From the NCBI GenBank assembly GCA_010030955.1, contig RHBP01000022.1:1-15930 (forward strand): a stretch of DNA of 15,930 nt. Reading direction: 5' to 3'. Below are positions 6,897-12,752 of the stretch, one piece after another; position 1 is the first letter of the stretch; each line of letters starts with the position of its first letter. The notes below the pieces were generated by a model. It was given only the letters and a program-made list of their open reading frames with translations. It had not been told where the DNA came from and did not search any database. The stretch comes from Synechococcaceae bacterium WBB_10_009 (GTDB lineage: Bacteria > Cyanobacteriota > Cyanobacteriia > PCC-6307 > Cyanobiaceae). Both the position numbers and the translations under genes were made by a program.

Positions 6897-7780
6897 GCCT
6901 CGAAGCCCTGCTGCTGGCCCACTGCCGTGGGCAGCTGGCGGCGGGCCAGCGGGCCGTGATCGGGCTCAACGGGCCGGTGGGGGCCGGCAAAACCAGCCTC
7001 TGCCGCGGGTTGCAGCAGCGTTTTGCCGCCGCCGGGATCCGCCTGGCGGTGGCCTCGATCGACGACGCCTACCTGCCGCTGGCGGAGCGGCAACGGGCGA
7101 TGGCGGGCAACCCCTTCGGCGTGGGGAGGGTGCCCCCCGGCAGCCATGACCCCGAAGCCCTGGCGGCGCCGATCCGGGCCTGGCGCGCCGCCGCTGAGGC
7201 CACGCTCAGCCTGCCCCGGTTCGACAAAACCCTGCAGGGGGGCCAGGGGGACCGCACCACCCCCTGGAGCGGGCCGGCCGATGCCCTGCTGCTGGAGGGT
7301 TGGTTGCTGGGCTGCCGGCCGCTGCCGCCACCGCTGCTGGCGCAGCAGCTGCAGGATCCCGGCGGTCCGCTGGCGGGCTGGCGCCCGGCGCAGCGGGCCT
7401 GGCTGCAGCGCTGCAATGGGGCCCTGGGGGCCTATGGCCCCCTGTGGGATCTGCTCGACCAGTTGGTGGTGCTGTGGCCGCAGGATTGGCTGCTGCCGCG
7501 GCGCTGGCGCTTCCAGGCCGAGGCACGGCAGCGGCGCCGCGGGGGGGCCTGGCTCAACCCGGCGCAGCTGCAGGCCCTTGTGGAGGCCAGCCTGCTGTCG
7601 CTTCCACCTGAGCTTTACCAACGGCCGCTGCTGCCACGGGCGACGTGGGTGCGGCTCCTGGATGGACGCCGGCGGGTGGTCTGGGAGGGCAGCGGCGCGG
7701 CTGCCCCTCCAGGGTTGGTGCCTGGGGACGAACGGGGAGGCGATCAGGCCTCGTCGCCGTCCTCATCCGCCACGGGGTAA
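6893..7780 (+). CDS. D-glycerate 3-kinase (plant/cyanobacterial GLYK type)
   Basis: 295 residues. It transfers phosphate from ATP to D-glycerate to give 3-phosphoglycerate, the last step of photorespiratory salvage. Visible are the P-loop GPVGAGKTS (27-35), SIDDAYL (55-61), PPGSHD, the LPRFDKT and GDR segments (about 107-122) and EGWLLG (135-140), in the order found in the P-loop GLYK family rather than bacterial GarK/GlxK. The start overlaps the Ycf20-like stop (ATGA). The last 12 codons lie antisense to the end of rpmF, giving a low-complexity Ser-rich tail (residues about 280-295) that probably has no catalytic role. A less specific kinase function is possible but the motif set fits GLYK well. 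Confidence 0.88.
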   Translation: MSLEALLLAHCRGQLAAGQRAVIGLNGPVGAGKTSLCRGLQQRFAAAGIRLAVASIDDAYLPLAERQRAMAGNPFGVGRVPPGSHDPEALAAPIRAWRAAAEATLSLPRFDKTLQGGQGDRTTPWSGPADALLLEGWLLGCRPLPPPLLAQQLQDPGGPLAGWRPAQRAWLQRCNGALGAYGPLWDLLDQLVVLWPQDWLLPRRWRFQAEARQRRRGGAWLNPAQLQALVEASLLSLPPELYQRPLLPRATWVRLLDGRRRVVWEGSGAAAPPGLVPGDERGGDQASSPSSSATG

Positions 7781-7920
7781 ACGAAGCCCTGGGCGCGGCC
7801 GCTCAACACGGCCTTGCCGATCGAGAGGGCCTTGCGGGCGGCCACGGCGGCCTTGCCCTTCCAGGTGGCATGGCGCTGGTTCCGCTTGCCTTTCGAGGTT
7901 TTCTTCTTGGGAACAGCCAT
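7744..7920 (-). CDS. rpmF: 50S ribosomal protein L32
   Basis: 58 residues starting MAVPKKKTSKGKRNQRHATWK, the standard basic L32 N-terminus, with an acidic end (ADEDGDEA). The four Cys of zinc-binding L32 forms are absent, so this is the zinc-independent type. The ATG at 7920 has an AAGGCGAG purine stretch upstream; the longer frame to 7944 adds eight residues not found in L32. The 3' end overlaps the convergent glycerate kinase gene by 37 bp, and ftsH is divergent upstream. Confidence 0.96.
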   Translation of the reverse strand: MAVPKKKTSKGKRNQRHATWKGKAAVAARKALSIGKAVLSGRAQGFVYPVADEDGDEA

Positions 7921-7945
7921 CCCGCTCGCCTTCAGCCAAACCAAG

Positions 7946-7975
7946 ATCTTCCTTGGCCAACTGGCCTTTCGTCAA
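7946..7975 (-). promoter_or_regulatory. Possible rpmF promoter
   Basis: On the minus strand TTGACG (7975-7970) is followed after 18 bases by GAAGAT (7951-7946), a weak -10. That would place transcription start about 18-20 bases before the L32 ATG. The -35 match is good and the -10 poor. Confidence 0.3.
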
Positions 7976-8006
7976 ATCGCTAAGCTCCAGCCAACGGCAG
8001 GGCCCA

Positions 8007-9908
8007 GTGAGCAGCGGCGTTTCCAGCGGGCAGTCCACGCCGGAGCAGGGGACCCAGCCGGCGGCACCGGCCCGGCTCGACCTGTTCCGCGACCTGGGCC
8101 TCAGCCGCACGCCCCAGCCCAGTTACAGCCAGCTGCTGCAGCAACTGCGCCAGGGGAAGGTGAAGGAGCTGGTGCTCTCCCCCGCCCAACGCCAGGTGGG
8201 GGTCACCTACGCCGATGGCTCCCGGGTGCAGGTGCCGGTGTTCAGCAACGACCAGGTGCTGCTGCGCACGGCCCAGGCGGCGCGGGTGCCGCTCACGGTG
8301 CGGGATGACCGGCAGGACCAGGCCACCGCGAGCCTGGTGGCCAACGGCCTGCTGCTGCTGTTGCTGTTTGGGGGGCTGGCGCTGCTGATCCGCCGCTCCA
8401 GCCAGGTGGCCAACCGCACCCTTGGGTTCGGGCGCAGCAAGGCCCGCATGGTGCAGCCCGAAGCGGCGGTGGCGGTGCGCTTTGAGGATGTGGCCGGCAT
8501 CGCCGAGGCCAAGGAGGAGCTGCAGGAGGTGGTGACCTTCCTCAAGCAGCCGGAGCGGTTCACGGCCGTGGGGGCCAAGATCCCCAAAGGGGTGCTGCTG
8601 GTGGGCCCGCCGGGCACCGGCAAAACCCTGTTGGCCAAGGCGATCGCCGGCGAAGCGGGGGTGCCGTTCTTCTCGATGGCGGCCTCCGAATTCGTGGAGC
8701 TGTTCGTGGGGGTGGGGGCCAGCCGGGTGCGGGACCTGTTCCGCCAGGCCAAGGAGAAGGCCCCCTGCATCGTGTTCATCGACGAGATCGATGCGGTGGG
8801 GCGCCAGCGCGGCGCCGGCATCGGCGGTGGCAACGACGAACGGGAGCAGACCCTCAACCAGCTGCTCACGGAGATGGATGGCTTTGCCGAGAACTCCGGC
8901 GTGATCCTGCTGGCGGCCACCAACCGGCCGGATGTGCTCGACACGGCCCTGATGCGCCCGGGCCGCTTCGACCGCCGCATCACCGTGGACCTGCCGGACC
9001 GCCGCGGCCGCGAGGCGATCCTGGCGGTGCATGCCCGCAGCCGCCCCCTGGATCCGGAGGTGTGCCTGGCGGATTGGGCCAGCCGCACCCCCGGCTTCTC
9101 CGGCGCCGACCTCTCCAACCTGCTCAATGAAGCGGCGATCCTCACCGCCCGCCGCGACCGCAGCAGCATCGATGGGGCCGCCCTCAACGATGCCCTCGAG
9201 CGGATCACCATGGGGCTCACGGCGGCCCCCCTGCAGGACAGCGCCAAGAAGCGGCTGATCGCCTACCACGAAATCGGCCACGCCCTGATCACCACCCTGC
9301 TGCCGGCGGCCGACCAGCTCGACAAGGTGACCTTGCTGCCCCGGGCCGGTGGGGTGGGGGGCTTTGCCCGCACCATGCCCGATGAGGAGGTGCTCGATTC
9401 CGGCCTGATCAGCAAGGCCTACCTGCAGGCCCGCATGGTGGTGGCCATGGGGGGGCGTGCGGCGGAGCTGGTGGTGTTCGGCCCCAGCGAGATCACCCAG
9501 GGCGCCTCCGGCGACCTCGAACTGGTGAGCCGCATCGGCCGCGAGATGGTAACCCGCTACGGCTTTTCGCCCCTGGGGCCCCAGGCCTTCGAGGCCGAGG
9601 GGGCGGAGGTGTTCCTGGGGCGTGATTGGCTGCGCGCCGACCCCGCCTACTCCCAGGAAACGGGCAACCGCATCGATGCCCAGGTGCAACAGCTGGCCCG
9701 CAACGCCCTCAACCAGGCCGTGGCGCTGCTCACCCCGCGGCGGCCCTTGATCGACGCCCTGGTGGAGGCGTTGATCGAGCAGGAAACCATCGAGGGGGCC
9801 GCCTTCAGGGCCATCGTGGAGCGCTACGACCACCAGCCCCTGGCGTCAGCCAAGGCCGCACCGGCCTCAGCTGAACCGGATGTCGAGGCTGCGCAGGTAG
9901 GTCTTTAG
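8007..9908 (+). CDS. ftsH: FtsH-family AAA+ zinc metalloprotease
   Basis: 633 residues from a GTG at 8007. Membrane-bound FtsH unfolds and degrades damaged membrane proteins, in cyanobacteria including PSII D1. In order: an extracytoplasmic-type segment (about 24-105, with PSYSQLLQQLRQGKVKELVL), one hydrophobic helix (about 109-130), AAA module with Walker A GPPGTGKT (200-207), Walker B IVFIDEID, second region of homology NRPDVLDTALMRPGRFDRR, and zinc site HEIGH (421-425) with the downstream Asp of GASGDLEL. HEIGH replaces the commoner HEAGH but keeps both His and the Glu. The usual first transmembrane helix is not encoded upstream: the in-frame sequence back through 7744 is Arg-rich and antisense to rpmF. 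TTG at 7953 is an alternative start and also adds no helix. The 3' end overlaps the cupin gene by 42 bp. Confidence 0.93.
   Translation: MSSGVSSGQSTPEQGTQPAAPARLDLFRDLGLSRTPQPSYSQLLQQLRQGKVKELVLSPAQRQVGVTYADGSRVQVPVFSNDQVLLRTAQAARVPLTVRDDRQDQATASLVANGLLLLLLFGGLALLIRRSSQVANRTLGFGRSKARMVQPEAAVAVRFEDVAGIAEAKEELQEVVTFLKQPERFTAVGAKIPKGVLLVGPPGTGKTLLAKAIAGEAGVPFFSMAASEFVELFVGVGASRVRDLFRQAKEKAPCIVFIDEIDAVGRQRGAGIGGGNDEREQTLNQLLTEMDGFAENSGVILLAATNRPDVLDTALMRPGRFDRRITVDLPDRRGREAILAVHARSRPLDPEVCLADWASRTPGFSGADLSNLLNEAAILTARRDRSSIDGAALNDALERITMGLTAAPLQDSAKKRLIAYHEIGHALITTLLPAADQLDKVTLLPRAGGVGGFARTMPDEEVLDSGLISKAYLQARMVVAMGGRAAELVVFGPSEITQGASGDLELVSRIGREMVTRYGFSPLGPQAFEAEGAEVFLGRDWLRADPAYSQETGNRIDAQVQQLARNALNQAVALLTPRRPLIDALVEALIEQETIEGAAFRAIVERYDHQPLASAKAAPASAEPDVEAAQVGL
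8640..8647. repeat. HIP1 octamer GCGATCGC
   Basis: Second copy, again within GGCGATCGCC, in ftsH just after the Walker A codons (encoding KAIAGE). Confidence 0.7.
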
Positions 9909-10864
9909 GCCGGCGTCCTGAATCGGCAGCAACCAGGCGGGGGCGTCGCTCCCGTTGACGTGGGCGTGCCAGTGCCCCGGTGGGGTGATGAAGGCGCCGC
10001 CGGCTTGCCAGTCGACGCGCTGCGGATTGCGGATGCTGCCGTCGTCGTTGAGGTCGGTGCCCACCAGGGTGTAGACGCCGCGCCGGGCTGGCAATCGATG
10101 ATCAGATCGAGGGCCACCGACTGGTGCCGGTGCGGTGCCTGGGTGGCGCCGGCGGGCACCAGGCCGAACATGGCCCAGAGCACGTGGGTCACCGTGCGGG
10201 TGCTGGGCAGGTCGCGGTTGGCCAGCAGCAGGCTGAGGCGGTTGCTGCGCTCGCTGCCGGGGGCGGCCGCAAGGGCCTCGAGCTCCTGGCGCAACCAGGC
10301 GCCGCCGTAGTGGGTGGCGTCAAAGCGCGGCTGGCTGGGGCTCACCCCGAGGTAGCTCAGCAGCGGCGCGTCGTGCACCCAATAGAGCACGCTGGTGCTG
10401 TCGGCCTGCAGCAGCGGCGCGGCCCCCGCCGGCAGCACGAACAGGTCGCCGGCGCTCCAGGCGATGTCGCAGGCGGGGCTGTTGCCCTCGGCGCTGCGCC
10501 GGCAGCTGCCGTGGCCGCTCAGCACATAAAACAGCGAGCTGGTGGCCTGGGCCGCCGCCTTCACGCCCTCATGGGCCTGGATGCGAATGAAATGGGCCGC
10601 CAACCCCGGGCTGGTGGCGGGGCCCGCCGTGCCCAGCCGTTGGCTGAGGTCGAGGGGAACGATGGCGCTGGGCCCCGTGGCGTGCAGCTCCGGCCCCCAG
10701 CTGCAGTAGGGGATCGGGTCGGTGAGGCCGGGCCGCACCGGGTTGGCTGCCGCGCGGTAGTCGTACAGCAGGGCTTTGCCGGTGGCGTTTGCGGCCGTGC
10801 CGGCGGCGTTCCCGTTGGCGGTGGTGATGGCGGTGGTGATGGCGTGCTCCGGGGTCTGGGTCAT
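9867..10864 (-). pseudogene. Bicupin, gentisate-1,2-dioxygenase-like, single frameshift
   Basis: Reading from the ATG at 10864, the frame gives an N-terminal cupin domain (LFYVLSGHGSC, GDLFVLPAG) and enters the second cupin (APHRHQSVALDLIIDCQPG). It then loses homology near 10077-10082. One frame away the second cupin continues perfectly (GVYTLVGTDLN, ITPPGHWHAHVNG, LKTYLRSLDIRFS) to a TGA at 9867. Adding one base in this GC run restores a 332-residue protein. The PHRHQ and HWHAH histidines are the expected metal ligands. Related proteins bind Fe(II) and open aromatic rings such as gentisate; the substrate here is unknown. Either the gene is recently inactivated, or one base is missing from the assembly. 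The N-terminus has a low-complexity Thr/Ala stretch. The gene lies after thrC and the sulfur carrier on the same strand, but with a 113-bp gap. Confidence 0.8.
10817..10840. repeat. 12-bp direct repeat, two perfect copies, in the cupin 5' end
   Basis: GGCGGTGGTGAT at 10817-10828 and 10829-10840. It is in frame and encodes the ITTAITTA stretch near the N-terminus, outside the cupin fold. Confidence 0.7.
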
Positions 10865-10888
10865 CGCATCACGAACGGGGGGGTGCGG

Positions 10889-10930
10889 CGGAGGTTGGGC
10901 TCGCTGCTGCCATTGAGCCCGAAGCCTCCG
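10889..10930 (-). promoter_or_regulatory. Nested stem-loop between the sulfur-carrier gene and the cupin gene
   Basis: Outer arms CGGAGG (10889-10894) and CCTCCG (10925-10930); inner arms GGGCTC (10897-10902) and GAGCCC (10915-10920). A small internal loop separates the stems and the terminal loop is 12 nt. No T-run follows on either strand, so it is not a standard intrinsic terminator. It would form in the 5' leader of the cupin transcript or act as a processing or attenuation element. Confidence 0.45.
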
Positions 10931-10951
10931 TTTGGAACTGCAGGCTTTGCA

Positions 10952-10964
10952 ACCAATTGGTCAA
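10952..10964 (-). promoter_or_regulatory. Palindrome ACCAATTGGT overlapping a TTGACC box
   Basis: A perfect 10-bp palindrome (10952-10961). On the minus strand TTGACC (10964-10959) overlaps it and could be a -35 element for the cupin gene; I see no good -10 at the right distance. An operator over a promoter is possible. Confidence 0.3.
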
Positions 10965-10977
10965 CACAGGCCGGATC

Positions 10978-11253
10978 TCAACCGCCGGCCACGGCGGGCA
11001 CGATGCTCACCTCGTCGCCGTCGCTGAGGGCGGTGGCCTGGTTGTCGAGGAAGCGGATGTCTTCGCTGTTCACGTACACGTTGAGGAAGCGGCGCAGCTT
11101 GCCGGCCTCATCGCACAGGCGCCCCTTGAGGCCCGGGTAGCGCCCATCGAGGGCATCGATCAGGGCATCCACGCTGCTGGCCTCCAGGCTGACGCTGGCC
11201 TCGTCGTTGGTGAACTTCTGCAGGGGGGTGGGGATCAGAACCTGAACGGCCAT
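10978..11253 (-). CDS. MoaD/ThiS-family ubiquitin-like sulfur carrier
   Basis: 91 residues with a beta-grasp pattern: strand MAVQVLIPTPLQKFT, helix around SSVDALIDALDGRYPGLKGRL, then FLNVYVNSEDIRFLDNQATALSDGDEVSIVPAVAGG. The C-terminal Gly-Gly is the residue pair that is adenylated and converted to a thiocarboxylate in MoaD, ThiS and CysO. It lies 46 bp after thrC on the same strand, so the two are probably cotranscribed. The carrier could serve molybdopterin synthesis or a PLP-enzyme sulfurylation like CysO with CysM. No MoaE, MoeB or ThiG is in the window, so the pathway is open. Confidence 0.88.
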   Translation of the reverse strand: MAVQVLIPTPLQKFTNDEASVSLEASSVDALIDALDGRYPGLKGRLCDEAGKLRRFLNVYVNSEDIRFLDNQATALSDGDEVSIVPAVAGG

Positions 11254-11299
11254 GGTCAGAGGAGGGGCTGGGCGAGAGGGCTACAGGGTGCGCTGGGGC

Positions 11300-12571
11300 T
11301 CAGGCGTTGGCCTGGGCCCGCTGCCAGGCGGCGTTGAAGCTGTCGAGTTGGGCTTCGATCGTGTAGGGCTGGCCGATGGCATCCGCCACGGCCTCGGTGG
11401 TCTTGAGGCCGTTGCCGGTGATGTAGGCCACGGTGCGCTCCTCGGGGTTGATCTTGCCCTGCTCCACCAGCTTCTTGAGCACGGCGATCGTGGTGCCGCC
11501 GGCGGTTTCGGTGAACACGCCTTCGGTTTCCGCCAGCAGCTTGATGCCCTCCACGATCTCCGTGTCGTTCACCGCGGCGATCGTGCCGCCGGTGCGGTTG
11601 GCGATGTCGATGGCGTAGGGGCCATCGGCGGGGTTGCCGATGGCGATCGACTTGGCAATGGTGTTGGGCTTCACCGGGGTGATGAAGTCACGCCCTTCGG
11701 CGAAGGCCTGGGCGATGGGGCTGCAACCCTCGGCTTGCGCACCGCTGAAGCGCACGGCCTTCTCCTCCACCAGGCCGCACTTGATGAACTCGTCGAAGCC
11801 CTTGCGGATCTTGGTGAACAGGGAGCCGGAGGCCAGGGGCGCCACGATGTGGTCGGGCAGGTCCCAGCCCAGCTGCTCGATCACCTCGTAGCCGAGGGTC
11901 TTGGAGCCCTCGGAGTAGTAGGGGCGCAGATTGATGTTCACGAAGCCCCAGCCGTAGGTGTTGGCCACCTCCGAACACAGGCGGTTCACCTGGTCGTAGT
12001 TGCCCTTCACCGCCATCAGGGTGGGGTTGTAGATCAGGGTGCCGAGCACCTTGCCCAGCTCCAGATCGCTGGGGATGAACACGCAGCACTCCAGGCCGGC
12101 GTGGGCGGCGATGGCGGCGGTGGAGTTGGCCAGGTTGCCGGTGGAGGCGCAGCTCACCGTTTTGAAGCCGAGCTCGCGGGCGCGGGTCAGGGCCACCGAC
12201 ACCACCCGGTCCTTGAAGGACAGGGTGGGCATGTTGACGCCGTCGTTTTTGATGTAGAGGCTCTTGAGCCCCAGGCGTTGGGCCAGGTTGTTGGCCTTCA
12301 GGAGTGGGGTGAAGCCGGTGCCCACATCGATCGGGTCGCCGGCGATGGGCAGAAATTCGCGGTAGCGCCAGATCGAGGCGGGGCCGGCCTCGATCGTGGC
12401 GCGGCTAACGCGGGCCTTGATGGCCTCGTAGTCGTAGACCACCTCCAGCGGGCCGAAGCAGACGTCTTCGCAGACGTGGCGCGCACCGGCTTCGTAGGGC
12501 TGGCCGCACTCCTTGCAGCGCAGGCCCGTGAAGGTGGGCCCGGCGGTGGAGCGGGAGAGGGTCGCCGTCAC
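11300..12571 (-). CDS. thrC: Threonine synthase
   Basis: 423 residues. It converts O-phospho-L-homoserine to threonine using pyridoxal phosphate. SFKDR with Lys120 is the PLP-binding site, ASTGNLANSTAA binds the cofactor phosphate, and the GNGLKTT segment sits near the end. The N-terminus carries four cysteines (C19, C22, C34, C38) in a zinc-ribbon-like arrangement seen in several cyanobacterial and archaeal ThrC proteins. Length fits the family. It is first in a minus-strand unit with the MoaD-like gene and is divergent from UPF0182. Related PLP enzymes act as sulfhydrylases, but overall similarity favours threonine synthase. Confidence 0.94.
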   Translation of the reverse strand: MTATLSRSTAGPTFTGLRCKECGQPYEAGARHVCEDVCFGPLEVVYDYEAIKARVSRATIEAGPASIWRYREFLPIAGDPIDVGTGFTPLLKANNLAQRLGLKSLYIKNDGVNMPTLSFKDRVVSVALTRARELGFKTVSCASTGNLANSTAAIAAHAGLECCVFIPSDLELGKVLGTLIYNPTLMAVKGNYDQVNRLCSEVANTYGWGFVNINLRPYYSEGSKTLGYEVIEQLGWDLPDHIVAPLASGSLFTKIRKGFDEFIKCGLVEEKAVRFSGAQAEGCSPIAQAFAEGRDFITPVKPNTIAKSIAIGNPADGPYAIDIANRTGGTIAAVNDTEIVEGIKLLAETEGVFTETAGGTTIAVLKKLVEQGKINPEERTVAYITGNGLKTTEAVADAIGQPYTIEAQLDSFNAAWQRAQANA

Positions 12572-12630
12572 GATCGCACCCAGGACAGTCGCTGGACGCT
12601 AGCAGCGCCGGCCGTGGCCCCGAATTAAAG

Positions 12631-12647
12631 CCGACCTCGAGGGTCGG
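12631..12647. promoter_or_regulatory. Dyad CCGACC-N5-GGTCGG in the thrC / UPF0182 divergent region
   Basis: A perfect 6-base inverted repeat around TCGAG, next to the only AT-rich patch (AATTAAAG) of the 181-bp gap. It lies 60 bp from the thrC start. It could be an operator or an RNA hairpin in a leader; GC richness makes a chance match plausible. Confidence 0.35.
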
Positions 12648-12702
12648 GTATGGCCGCGTGCTGGGCCGCCGGCCGCGGGCGGGGTGGTCGCTGCGGGCCG
12701 AC

Positions 12703-12730
12703 TTGACCTGCCGGCCTGGGTTCCTAGCCT
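12703..12730 (+). promoter_or_regulatory. Candidate promoter of the UPF0182 gene
   Basis: TTGACC (12703-12708), 16 bp, TAGCCT (12725-12730), placing transcription start near 12737, about 16 bp before the TTG start codon. GCAGGTGA at 12733-12740 could act as ribosome-binding sequence, though it would then sit at or just past the transcript start. Confidence 0.4.
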
Positions 12731-12752
12731 CCGCAGGTGATCGGATTCCCCT

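Noticed and set aside
7023..8006. N-terminal extension of ftsH to 961 residues
   Set aside because: The extension overlaps glycerate kinase in another frame and the antisense of rpmF, and is Arg/Pro/Cys-rich with no FtsH similarity.
7980..9833. Minus-strand open frame of 617 codons
   Set aside because: It is a full antisense shadow of ftsH, whose motifs are unmistakable.
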